NCBI GenBank assembly: GCA_020440915.1
Contig: JAGRNE010000002.1
Span: forward strand, 1-42,848
Direction of reading: 5' to 3'
Length of the DNA: 42,848 nucleotides
Source of the DNA: Leptospiraceae bacterium
GTDB taxonomy: Bacteria > Spirochaetota > Leptospiria > Leptospirales > Leptonemataceae
Below are positions 14,791 through 22,182 of this stretch, piece after piece. The notes beneath the pieces are model-generated. The model did no database searches. It saw only the letters and a program-made list of their open reading frames with translations, and was not told where the DNA came from. Position numbers and translations under genes: made by a program. The stretch's first letter is position 1. Each line of letters opens with the position of its first letter.

Positions 14791-15286
14791 GGCCGCCCTC
14801 CGATGGTTTTGCGCGCAGCCCTTTGTCCAGGTAGACCGACAACTCCGCAAAGGAAAGTATGCGCCCCTCCTGCAAGGTATCCAGAGCCTTCCGTGCCTGC
14901 GACCGGCTGCTGTATGCGCTGATGTTGGCTCCCATGGGCGAAGGTCGTTTCTGCGAAACAACGTAATGGGCCCGGGATGACTTTAGCCAGGTACCCGGCC
15001 GATCAAAATCCGAAACGTAGCTTTCCTGGATCTCCTCGCTACTTTTCTTACGCCAGGATTCCAGGCATTCCACGGAGTCAAAGTGATGGCGTTTGCCCCG
15101 TACGGTTAGACTCTGTGCTGCGAATCGCATATCCACAATACCCATTCTGCAATGTTCGCAATGGTAACGGTTCTCCCCGAATTCCTCCGGGCCCTGGCTT
15201 CCGCAACCAGCCACCAGCAGGGCAGAAACCAGAGCGGCACAAAGCCACAGTACCCCGGCTTTTCTTTCCCCGGCAGTTCTAACCAT
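14777..15286 (-). CDS. nosL: NosL, copper chaperone lipoprotein
   Basis: 169 residues. A lipoprotein signal ends in LVAGC (Cys28). The NosL copper motif CEHCRMGI has Cys43, Cys46 and Met48, followed by 'VRGKRHHFDSVECL' and 'SRAHYVVSQKRPSPMGANISAYSSRSQARK', the usual family landmarks. NosL binds Cu(I) on the outer face of the membrane and passes it to NosD. The start overlaps the upstream membrane-protein gene by 8 nt and has GGAGGGACC upstream. Confidence 0.94.
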   Translation of the reverse strand: MVRTAGERKAGVLWLCAALVSALLVAGCGSQGPEEFGENRYHCEHCRMGIVDMRFAAQSLTVRGKRHHFDSVECLESWRKKSSEEIQESYVSDFDRPGTWLKSSRAHYVVSQKRPSPMGANISAYSSRSQARKALDTLQEGRILSFAELSVYLDKGLRAKPSEGGHGFH

Positions 15287-15902
15287 GGCCGGTCCCTCCT
15301 GCGCTGGTCCCTTCGAAGAACGGAAGTCCCCGGATTTCGTCGTATAGAATCAATATCAGGATCAATCCACTGAGCACTAGAAGCCATCCGCCCCAGTGCG
15401 GCCAGCTACACGCCACGAAATTGAGCAATTCTTTGCATCCCAGCAAGGGCGGCTGATAGGCCATGCCCGGGATGACCAGCGGAGCTCCTTCTTTCAGATT
15501 ATGACCATAATCGTGGGCCCATTTATAGTAATCGAACAGGCCAGCGGCCCCTACAATCACCAGGTTTCCCAGTCCCAGATAGACCAGCAGCCTGCGCGGG
15601 AACAGAACGGTAATAATTGCGCCAAGGATCATAAATCCCATAATGTAGGGCATTATCAGAAATTCCGGAAACATGGACTTATGAATCTCTTTCATGCCCA
15701 CGTAATGGTTCAGAAGATTAATGTTTCGAAGATCGAATTCTTCACCGCCGGTTACATTGTAGAGCCAGATATGCATGCTCAGACCTTCGGGGTACATGGG
15801 CGCTTCCAGGTTTACCTGCCATACAGGCAGAACGTAGACCAGCAGCATGAGTACCGCCACCACTCCCACAAGGATTCTGTTTCGATTCTTTAGAGTTTTC
15901 AT
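15279..15902 (-). CDS. Nos-cluster membrane protein between nosZ and nosL
   Basis: 207 residues with a good AAGGA site 9 nt upstream. It has a signal-anchor helix (about 11-28), a periplasmic segment 'EAPMYPEGLSMHIWLYNVTGG', then about three more helices, and a Trp/Cys/His-containing stretch 'GCKELLNFVACSWPHWGGWLLVLSG'. I recall such a protein in the same position in clade II nos operons. NosB of epsilonproteobacteria is another clade II membrane protein, but I cannot prove identity. It overlaps nosL and is 63 bp from nosZ. A role in quinol or cytochrome electron delivery or in NosZ maturation is conjecture. Confidence 0.75.
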   Translation of the reverse strand: MKTLKNRNRILVGVVAVLMLLVYVLPVWQVNLEAPMYPEGLSMHIWLYNVTGGEEFDLRNINLLNHYVGMKEIHKSMFPEFLIMPYIMGFMILGAIITVLFPRRLLVYLGLGNLVIVGAAGLFDYYKWAHDYGHNLKEGAPLVIPGMAYQPPLLGCKELLNFVACSWPHWGGWLLVLSGLILILILYDEIRGLPFFEGTSAGGTGHG

Positions 15903-15965
15903 TTTGAATTCCTTTTATGGATTTCCATAGCAGCCGGCGCATGGAATCATGCGCCGGCCACAATC

Positions 15966-17906
15966 TCAAGGGCTCACCCGAATATACTGTTGCATCTCCT
16001 GATGCAGTGCCGAACAGAAGTCGGTGCAATAGAAGGGATACACTCCCGGTCTATTCGCTTCGAAGATTACTGTTTTCGTCTGGCCTGGCATAACCAGTAT
16101 GTTGGGAAGATTCGCTCCATAGACTGCGAAGCCATGGGGAATGTCGAAGTCCTGCTCTATGTTGGTTACATGGAAGTAGACTTTGTCCCCCACCCGCGCT
16201 TCCACAATGTCAGGCTTGAAGTGAGAGCGAATGGCTGTCATGTACACATGCAGTTCCTTGCCATTTCTTTCCACTCTTGCCTTGTTTTCGGACTTTGTGA
16301 CCCTGGGGTGGTTGTTTTCTTCCAGGCGAAAGAATCTGGCAGACTTATCCTTGATCCGATCCGCCGGAATCGCCTGCGCATAATGGGGCTCGCCCATGGT
16401 GGGGAAGTCCAGAAGCATCTCCACTTTGTCGCCACTGATGTCATAGAGTTGCGCGGAGTGAGCCATTTCCATCCCCACGGGAAGATACCGGTCTTTGGTA
16501 ATCTTGTTCAAGGATACCATGTACTTCCCATACGGATTGGCCGAGTCGCCACCAACAATGCTCAGATGGCCGATGTTATAGTAGGCCGGAATATCCTGAA
16601 CGGGCTCCCAGGTTCCGAGTTCCCATTTCAGAATCTGGTTATTCAGAAAGCAGGAAGTGTAGGCAAAGCCTTTTCCATCGAACTCGGTATGCAACGGACC
16701 CATGCAATGCTTGGATTTTACAACCTCTACTTCTCCGGCGATGGTCGCTTCGTATTTCAGAACCGGGATGTCGAAGATCGTAGTCTCCACGGCACTCTTA
16801 TCCGAAGTGGCCTTGAGAAACTTTTCAAAGGAGTGCACCGGAATAACGGTGGCCAGTTTTCCCCCGGCCACAATGTACTTTCCGTCCGGAGAGATATCCA
16901 CTCCATGGGGACTCTTGGGAGTAGGCAGATAGAACAGAGTGTCCGGGCAATCCTTTGGATGGAGCAACCTCACTCCATTTTCCCGAACCGAGACAGCAGG
17001 CATGTTCTCTTCGTGGTAGTTATGCCTGTATTCGCCGGTAAATGGCTTTGCCTTCCCTTCGGCCACACATTTCTTCGCCTTCACCCAGTTAACGGCAAGG
17101 ATGTAATCCTTATCATTCTTCGAAGCTTCCACCTCGATCATCTTGTAGGCCTGTTCGGTGTTGTAAGAAGTGAAGAAACACCAGTCATGGGAAGGCCCTT
17201 TTCCACAATGCGAAAGGTCATAGTCAAAGCCCGGCACCAGGATCTGAAAATCCAGGCTCATTTTCTTGTTCGATTCGGTATCTCCATTCACCTTGATGAA
17301 AGAGAGAGTTCCGTTGAACTTGCCGTCGCCGTAGCTTTCCACCGGCAGGGGTCGCTGAGGAATGGGTACACTGAAGCGAGTGGCCGCCATAATGTACTCG
17401 GTGTTCTCGGTCAGAAATGGGGAAGCGTGGTTACCCGCGCTGTTCGGAATCTCGATGATTTCCACGGTTTCGAATGTGGAAAGATCGATACGAGCAATGC
17501 GAGGAGTATTGTTCCCATTAATGAAAATCCAGCGGCCATCGTCCTCCCCGTCGGTCTTGGAGAGCTCGGGATGGTGAGCATCGTCCCAGGGAAGATGCCC
17601 TTGCGATGTCATTAGCATTGCTTTCGTTTCCTCTTCGAAGCCATAGCCGTTTTCGGGAAAAACCGAAAACACCGGTATGGTCTTGAGAAGTCTGCCGGAA
17701 GGAATGCCGTGCACCGTCATCTGTCCGCTGAATCCGCCGGACATGAACCAGTAGATCTCATCATGCTCCCCGGGAGGAACATATACCTTTTCTGCCGCAT
17801 CGCTGGCCAGGATTCCCCCGGAGCCTGCATCGCCGCAGCCTGTTACCAGAGTGGAGAGACCGACAAGCAAAGCTAACAGTCCTCCCGTAATTGTTCTAGT
17901 TTTCAT
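15966..17906 (-). CDS. nosZ: Clade II nitrous oxide reductase, predicted lipoprotein
   Basis: 646 residues from the ATG with GGAGG 8 nt upstream; an in-frame extension to 18011 overlaps the cytochrome gene. Reduces N2O to N2. There is no twin-arginine signal; instead a Sec lipoprotein signal with LVTGC (Cys24). The N-terminal beta-propeller carries CuZ histidines in DDAHHP (His111, His112), SPHGVD, GPLHTEF and EPHYAQ. The C-terminal cupredoxin has the CuA site CTDFCSALHQEM with Cys627, Cys631, His635 and Met638. The Sec signal and the DxHH form are clade II marks. The predicted lipid anchor would hold the enzyme at the membrane near the cytochrome lipoprotein encoded 55 bp upstream. Confidence 0.97.
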   Translation of the reverse strand: MKTRTITGGLLALLVGLSTLVTGCGDAGSGGILASDAAEKVYVPPGEHDEIYWFMSGGFSGQMTVHGIPSGRLLKTIPVFSVFPENGYGFEEETKAMLMTSQGHLPWDDAHHPELSKTDGEDDGRWIFINGNNTPRIARIDLSTFETVEIIEIPNSAGNHASPFLTENTEYIMAATRFSVPIPQRPLPVESYGDGKFNGTLSFIKVNGDTESNKKMSLDFQILVPGFDYDLSHCGKGPSHDWCFFTSYNTEQAYKMIEVEASKNDKDYILAVNWVKAKKCVAEGKAKPFTGEYRHNYHEENMPAVSVRENGVRLLHPKDCPDTLFYLPTPKSPHGVDISPDGKYIVAGGKLATVIPVHSFEKFLKATSDKSAVETTIFDIPVLKYEATIAGEVEVVKSKHCMGPLHTEFDGKGFAYTSCFLNNQILKWELGTWEPVQDIPAYYNIGHLSIVGGDSANPYGKYMVSLNKITKDRYLPVGMEMAHSAQLYDISGDKVEMLLDFPTMGEPHYAQAIPADRIKDKSARFFRLEENNHPRVTKSENKARVERNGKELHVYMTAIRSHFKPDIVEARVGDKVYFHVTNIEQDFDIPHGFAVYGANLPNILVMPGQTKTVIFEANRPGVYPFYCTDFCSALHQEMQQYIRVSP

Positions 17907-17961
17907 CCTTTTTGCCTCCGTTTTGCAGGCGGTTCGCTCGCCTGAAGCCTCCAAACTCGCA

Positions 17962-18411
17962 CTATTTCTTTGCCTGTTTTCGCAGGTACTCCAGGACTGC
18001 CCTGGCCTCATCCTGACTGAGGTTCTGATTGGCCATAGGAGTCATATAGGTAGCATAGAGCTCCTCGGCGATGGGGTCCTTGTTGATCATCTCTTCTGGA
18101 TTCAGGATCATGTTCATGATCCATTCCGGGGAACGCCTGGTGGTTACTTCGCCCAGGGCAGGGCCCACGTGCCGCTCATCCATCTTGTGGCAGGAAGAAC
18201 ATTTGATTTCAAAAATCTGTGCCCCTTTCTGCGCCAGAGCAGGATCGATGTCCGTCAGCTCCAATGCCGTTACGGGACCAATGCCTTTGTTCTGCATTGG
18301 GTCCTGCGTCGATTCCTCTGCCTGATTGTCTTCTTCCGCTGCCTTTCTGCAGGCCGGAAAAACCAGGGATGCAACAAGTATCAAAACCGCTACGCCAATG
18401 ATATGTTTCAT
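17962..18411 (-). CDS. Monoheme cytochrome c lipoprotein, first gene of the nos operon
   Basis: 149 residues. Lipoprotein signal with Cys21 (LVFPAC), then an acidic linker, then a class I cytochrome c with CSSCH at 71-75, 'HVGPALGEVTTRRSPEWIMNMILNPEEM' and a probable axial Met123 or Met126 in TYMTPM. Such cytochromes (NosC-like) deliver electrons from the quinol pool to NosZ in clade II organisms. It has AGGTAAG upstream of ATG and is preceded by an FNR-box promoter, so it opens the nos transcript. Confidence 0.88.
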   Translation of the reverse strand: MKHIIGVAVLILVASLVFPACRKAAEEDNQAEESTQDPMQNKGIGPVTALELTDIDPALAQKGAQIFEIKCSSCHKMDERHVGPALGEVTTRRSPEWIMNMILNPEEMINKDPIAEELYATYMTPMANQNLSQDEARAVLEYLRKQAKK

Positions 18412-18468
18412 TTCTTACCTCCGCTACACGCTGGGGAGATAGAACCTCCGGGGCAGCATGCATTCAGG

Positions 18469-18510
18469 AGGTTACAGCAAGCTTGGCAGCATTGCCTTGA
18501 TCAGAATCAA
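18469..18510 (-). promoter_or_regulatory. FNR/DNR-activated promoter of the nos operon
   Basis: TTGATCAGAATCAA at 18497-18510 is a perfect pair of half-sites. On the minus strand 22 nt lead to the -10 hexamer TAACCT (18469-18474). The predicted start near 18462 gives a leader of about 50 nt. No -10 is found at this spacing on the other strand. Confidence 0.85.
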
Positions 18511-18673
18511 TTAGGATTGGCTTTTCTCGTGGGCAGGACAGGCGGACAGAAAGGAATTTTCGGGCGGCCACCGGAGTCTTTTATAGTAACTAGCCTGGTG
18601 TCGCCAGGGTCTGAGACGATCGGGGCGCAGGAAGGGCGGAAGGAAAGCGCGACCCGGAAAGAAAGCTGGATTG

Positions 18674-18699
18674 AGGGGCCCGCACGCCGCGAGGCCCCT
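18674..18699 (-). terminator. Hairpin downstream of the DUF4168 gene
   Basis: A perfect 7-bp stem AGGGGCC/GGCCCCT with a 12-nt GC-rich loop, 34-59 nt beyond the DUF4168 stop. It lacks a T tract on either strand, so it may be a factor-dependent terminator or an RNA stabiliser. Confidence 0.35.
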
Positions 18700-18732
18700 G
18701 ATTTCTAAATTGGATCAGCGTTTTGCTCAGCT

Positions 18733-19167
18733 TTACTTTTCCGGACTATCTGAATCCTTCCCTTTCTGCAGCAGAGACTCCAGTCTTTTGCGCAGATCGG
18801 GATCGGTATCCAGTTTTTGAATGATCTGGTTGAAGCGCTTGACGGTGAGTCCGGTTCCGGTAATGGCCTTTCGCATCTTCTGTCCGGCTTCCTTCTTGAG
18901 TTGCTTTTTCTTAGCATCGTTTTGTAGATCTTTAAGCCGGGGACCAATCTCTTTTCGAATCTGTACCACCTTTCTATAGGCCTGGGCGAAGCTAATCAGA
19001 TCCTCATCGGTGGGTAGCCTGGAGGCTGGCTTCGAATCGCCCACCACGGCCCCTTCCGGCTGGCCCTGTATTTCCTGGCCGGCCCTGGATGGCTGTGCCA
19101 TAAGAGCGCCGGAAACGCTAAAGATTAGCAGAGCAAGTACGGTAAGAATCGCTTTTGAAAATTTCAT
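18733..19167 (-). CDS. Exported DUF4168-type protein
   Basis: 144 residues from the ATG with GGGAG 5 nt upstream. A signal peptide (about 1-26, ending near LMAQP) is followed by a disordered linker and a helical domain: 'DLISFAQAYRKVVQIRKEIGPRLKDL' and 'KAITGTGLTVKRFNQIIQKLDTDPDLRKRLESLL'. The 'LT..RFNqI....D.dL..rl' ending is the DUF4168 pattern. The function of this family is unknown; many members are periplasmic. It stands alone, with about 390 bp of non-coding DNA upstream. Confidence 0.75.
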   Translation of the reverse strand: MKFSKAILTVLALLIFSVSGALMAQPSRAGQEIQGQPEGAVVGDSKPASRLPTDEDLISFAQAYRKVVQIRKEIGPRLKDLQNDAKKKQLKKEAGQKMRKAITGTGLTVKRFNQIIQKLDTDPDLRKRLESLLQKGKDSDSPEK

Positions 19168-19555
19168 TTTTTCTCCCTTTTCTCGTTGAACGATAAACTT
19201 TGGATTGAGCGTGAAGAATGGAAGCGGGCCACCCGGATTGCGCTGTCGCTGTCGGGCATCCGCTGCCTGTTCGCCTTGCAGCCGAACCATTCAGCAAGCT
19301 CTCCCGGGCACCCCGAAGCAGAGTATTGTGAAGGCAAGGAAGTGATGAAAAAATCCTGTCCGACCTGAAAACGTCCGACTCCCACGGCGCCCTTCGCGCT
19401 GAATCCAGGGGCGCTGCAGGACGCCGGGGGTTAGCAGCGATAGAAGGCGGTAGATGGCCGTAGCCATGGAAAGCAATAGATGGCCATAGAAGGCCGTAGC
19501 AAGCCATAAAGGGCGGTAGAAAGCGATAGAAGGCGATAGAAACTCCAGACGGATT
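19168..19555. other. Intergenic region with decamer repeats
   Basis: This 388-bp gap between the DUF4168 and 3D-domain genes contains the 10-bp repeat array at 19437-19542. The rest shows no gene that I can support; open frames here are read through the repeats and lack ribosome binding sites. Confidence 0.6.
19437..19542. repeat. Degenerate 10-bp tandem repeat array
   Basis: About ten copies of a decamer with consensus GC(G/C)(A/G)TAGA(A/T)G, for example GCGATAGAAG, GCGGTAGATG, GCCATAGAAG and GCGATAGAAA, in near-perfect register except for one slightly longer segment at 457-472 of this kilobase. A period of 10 bp is close to one helical turn, so the TAGA steps would lie on one face. Confidence 0.85.
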
Positions 19556-20740
19556 CTACCGGGGATTCTTCTTACATCGCAAAGGCTGACCATCCGGACG
19601 AAACACAGCCTGAAGGGTCAGCGCTTTTTCCGGCGCGGTATTGCGAAAATCATGCACACACTGCCCGGACTCGGCGGCGGCCTGATCGCACCAAACCCGT
19701 TTCGTATCGGTCTTCCAGATCTTCCAATCCGATGGAACCAGATTCTTGATTCCCCCATCCATGAAATGGTTACCCTGACGCGCGGTGGGAAGATAGGGAT
19801 TGCCTCCGCCGTGGGTTCCTACGAACATATCGATGCGCTCCTCGCGGATATAGTACGGCGATCCGGTATCGGTAATGCAGAAATAGCCATCATGCTCGGC
19901 GCCGCCTGGCATCTTGATTCTTTTTTCCGCCACTTCTGGAATGAATACCATGAGTCCGATCAAAGACTTTTTGGAGCAACCGGGTATTTGTGCCCGGAGA
20001 TGACGGCAGAGGCCCGAAAAGTTCACTGCAATAGTCCGGTACGGAAAGACCTGGTAGTTGTACCCGGCGCCGTGGCCCCAGCGAAGATCGTAGGTATTGT
20101 ACTGTCCGGGCCGGCCCGCATAGTGGTATTTCTTTCCATCCAGAGCGACGCCGCTCCCTTCCCAGCGCACCTGCTCCAGAAAATCTCCGGAGGCTTCGCC
20201 AATCTTTTTCCCGGCAGGATTTCGCACATCCACCCTGGGCCCTGGATGGAACTCTTCCATGGCAAGATGATAAAATGTAGGCCATACGCGACGAATCTCC
20301 ACTCGCTTGAATCCCTTGAGCGTATCCGCATTGATCTCGCCGGACAGCTCCACCAGTTGATCCAGGCGAAGGGGCGTGTGATCCAGAAGCTGGATCTTTG
20401 ATTTTAACACCGGACTGTATTTCATTGGAATCAAGGAATCGCGAGCAATATAGCAGGATTGGCCAGGAGTGGTTATGACAGAATTCCGTACCACGGGCAC
20501 AAATTCCTTGCCGGCCACCGTCTTGCTGCTTCCTTCCCTGCGCAACGCCTCGGCATGATAATACTTTCGACTGATTTCCGGTTCGCCCGGGCTTTTGTAG
20601 CAGGGACATCCAGAAGCATTATTCAGACACCTTCCTTTGAAGATCTCCGGAAAATCGAGTTCAGTATCCGCATCTACAACGGCGGGACCGGGAGCACAAA
20701 AGAATACCAGCAACAAAGCCAGGAGTTGTCCATAACGCAT
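19556..20740 (-). CDS. Exported 3D-domain (MltA-type) protein
   Basis: 394 residues from an ATG at the start of a clear signal peptide (MRYGQLLALLLVFFCAPGPAVVDA); the ribosome binding site is poor, and longer readings have no better one. The C-terminal half has the 3D domain named for its aspartates: 'IPGCSKKSLIGLMVFIPEVAEKRIKMPGGAEHDGYFCITDTGSPYYIREERIDMFVG'. In MltA and related proteins this domain forms the double-psi barrel of peptidoglycan-cleaving lytic transglycosylases. The N-terminal 200 residues are not recognisable to me. Cysteines at 'NNASGCPCYK' and elsewhere suggest disulfides. A periplasmic cell-wall enzyme is likely but not certain. Confidence 0.75.
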   Translation of the reverse strand: MRYGQLLALLLVFFCAPGPAVVDADTELDFPEIFKGRCLNNASGCPCYKSPGEPEISRKYYHAEALRREGSSKTVAGKEFVPVVRNSVITTPGQSCYIARDSLIPMKYSPVLKSKIQLLDHTPLRLDQLVELSGEINADTLKGFKRVEIRRVWPTFYHLAMEEFHPGPRVDVRNPAGKKIGEASGDFLEQVRWEGSGVALDGKKYHYAGRPGQYNTYDLRWGHGAGYNYQVFPYRTIAVNFSGLCRHLRAQIPGCSKKSLIGLMVFIPEVAEKRIKMPGGAEHDGYFCITDTGSPYYIREERIDMFVGTHGGGNPYLPTARQGNHFMDGGIKNLVPSDWKIWKTDTKRVWCDQAAAESGQCVHDFRNTAPEKALTLQAVFRPDGQPLRCKKNPR

Positions 20741-20842
20741 GAGAGCAGTTAGACAGAATTGCTTGGACAGGCAAGCAAAAGCCGGGACGCATTCCTGAAG
20801 GCCCGGTTCTTCAAGACCCGGCTGAGGAAAGGCAGTGGGATG

Positions 20843-20871
20843 CATGGCGCCTTTGCCAGGAAGGCGCCATG
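20843..20871. terminator. Strong hairpin after the outer-membrane protein gene
   Basis: A perfect 11-bp inverted repeat CATGGCGCCTT/AAGGCGCCATG with a 7-nt loop, 20 nt beyond the stop of the barrel gene and before the 3D-domain gene. There is no T tract. It probably ends or stabilises the leftward transcript. Confidence 0.5.
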
Positions 20872-20890
20872 TATTCACGAAACCGGTGTA

Positions 20891-21895
20891 TTATCGAAAT
20901 TCGAAGAACTTTTCGATACCGAAGTAGATTCCCTCTACCCGCTCCTTCTTGCGGCCGTTGTAGGCAGAGGCAGCGTCAATAATGCTTTCGGCCAGATTCA
21001 CCTGAAAGTTCTGCGAGGACGGAGTTGTAACAAACGTACCATTCAATCCGCGGTAACCGCTATAGGATACCAGGTCGACTTCAGAACGATAGGTCAATCG
21101 AAGCATGAAGTCTTTTGTTACATTGTAAACCAGACCGGCCTCGTACATGTTGCGAATTACATTTACGTCGGCTTTCATGTTTTCTGCGGTGGTGGTGAGT
21201 GTGGTGCCGGACGGAGCATAGGTCATGCGAAGGTAGTCCAGGCTTTCCGAACCTTTGCGACTGAAATCGGCGCCGGCCATAATGGACAGACCGCTGGCCC
21301 CCAGAGGTACTTTGAATTCCACGCCAACGGTAGGCATAAACATTTTGATGTCGCGATTGCCAATGTAATTGGTTACGCTGGCCAGTCCGGAATTGTTAAA
21401 AGTAAAGATCTCTTCGCTGCTGAACTGATGGTTGTACAGCAGGCCGCCGCGAACGATGAAATCGATGGGCGCTCTTTGCCGGGTATCCAGAAAGAAGATG
21501 GCCAGTCGAAATGCGGCCCTTTCCCGCATGCCTTCGATATTTGCCTGACTCAGGGAATTAAAGGAAAATCCCTCGCCGCTCCAGTTGCTTCTTTGAAGTC
21601 CGTAGTATTCGGTCTCAAAACGGATTCCGGCGGGCCATCCTGCGGGTCCGTAGTACAACATGAACGGATACGTAAAGCTGGCGTCCGAGCGAAAATCGCC
21701 GTAGGCCGTTCCTGCCGTGTAGGTGTTTGTGCCGCTACCAACAATGGCATCGTCGGCTGCTATTCTCTGCTGAAGGTCCAGGTTAAAGGCCCCTTCCTGG
21801 ATATCCCAGTAGCCAAACCGCAGTCCAAATTCGCCGGCAAATACTGGCGCTGCACTGAATAGTAATACCAGGGTAACGATTCGTGATATCTTCAT
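20891..21895 (-). CDS. Outer-membrane beta-barrel protein
   Basis: 334 residues from the ATG with GGAG 7 nt upstream. Signal peptide MKISRIVTLVLLFSAAPVFAG, then alternating amphipathic strands throughout: 'EFGLRFGYWDIQEGAFNL', 'RAAFRLAIFFLDTRQRAPIDFIVRGGLLYNHQF', 'MFMPTVGVEFKVPLGASGLSIMAGADFS', 'MYEAGLVYNVTKDFMLRLTYRSEVDLVS', and a C-terminal aromatic 'GIYFGIEKFFEFR'. The strand pattern predicts a 10-14 strand barrel. I do not recognise a specific family. It stands alone between two hairpins. Confidence 0.8.
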   Translation of the reverse strand: MKISRIVTLVLLFSAAPVFAGEFGLRFGYWDIQEGAFNLDLQQRIAADDAIVGSGTNTYTAGTAYGDFRSDASFTYPFMLYYGPAGWPAGIRFETEYYGLQRSNWSGEGFSFNSLSQANIEGMRERAAFRLAIFFLDTRQRAPIDFIVRGGLLYNHQFSSEEIFTFNNSGLASVTNYIGNRDIKMFMPTVGVEFKVPLGASGLSIMAGADFSRKGSESLDYLRMTYAPSGTTLTTTAENMKADVNVIRNMYEAGLVYNVTKDFMLRLTYRSEVDLVSYSGYRGLNGTFVTTPSSQNFQVNLAESIIDAASAYNGRKKERVEGIYFGIEKFFEFR

Positions 21896-21968
21896 AGAAT
21901 CTCCTTTCTGTGTCTGCTTCCACGATTGTCGCGGTCGCAGAATCCGCGAAATGCGCGGTGTGTTTTTG

Positions 21969-22006
21969 TTCCGTTCCATGGGATCAAAGAATACCACGGA
22001 GCGGAA
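21969..22006. repeat. Imperfect 13-bp inverted repeat between serS and the barrel gene
   Basis: TTCCGTTCCATGG (21969-21981) pairs with CCACGGAGCGGAA (21994-22006) with one mismatch and one G-T pair, around a 12-nt loop. It could be an operator or leader structure for the barrel gene, 74 bp downstream. No T tract follows on the minus strand. Confidence 0.5.
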
Positions 22007-22165
22007 CCACTCTCAAACCCGGTGCAGGAAACATATGATCCCGGCACTGGCATTTAGACATCAGAGAAGACGCCCTGGTTCAGCTTTCAATCCTTTTCGT
22101 GGTAAATATGCGCGTCGATCCGCAGGCCTGAGCAGAGCTGTTTTCTGCCACCGGAGGCCGGGCCC

Positions 22166-22182
22166 AAAAAAGCGCTCAGCGC
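22166..22182 (-). terminator. Compact terminator overlapping the serS stop codon
   Basis: On the minus strand GCGC-TGA-GCGC is followed by six T. The loop is the serS stop codon itself. The four-pair stem is short, so it may be weak. Confidence 0.35.

Larger units (their letters stand above)
18412..18732. other. Intergenic region upstream of the nos operon
   Basis: This 321-bp stretch holds the nos promoter (18469-18510) and a 7-bp inverted repeat near 18674-18699. The middle (about 18520-18670) is purine-rich on the plus strand. I see no convincing gene in it. Confidence 0.6.

Noticed and set aside
15990-17615. A long open frame (about 541 codons) on the plus strand opposite nosZ
   Set aside because: It mirrors nosZ in the antisense direction, has no ribosome binding site or domain, and codon bias explains its length.
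19230-19320. A tRNA-Cys-like stretch on the minus strand, with a CT-GCA-AG loop flanked by GTTCG/CGAAC
   Set aside because: No T-arm TTCRA motif, no pairing acceptor stem and a mismatched anticodon stem. It does not fold as a tRNA.
19291-19593. Hydrophobic repetitive peptide frames across the decamer array
   Set aside because: The periodicity comes from the 10-bp repeat, the frames lack start signals and shift between reading frames.
20759-21862. A 367-codon plus-strand frame opposite the beta-barrel gene
   Set aside because: The minus-strand reading has a signal peptide, strand pattern and ribosome binding site; the plus frame has none.
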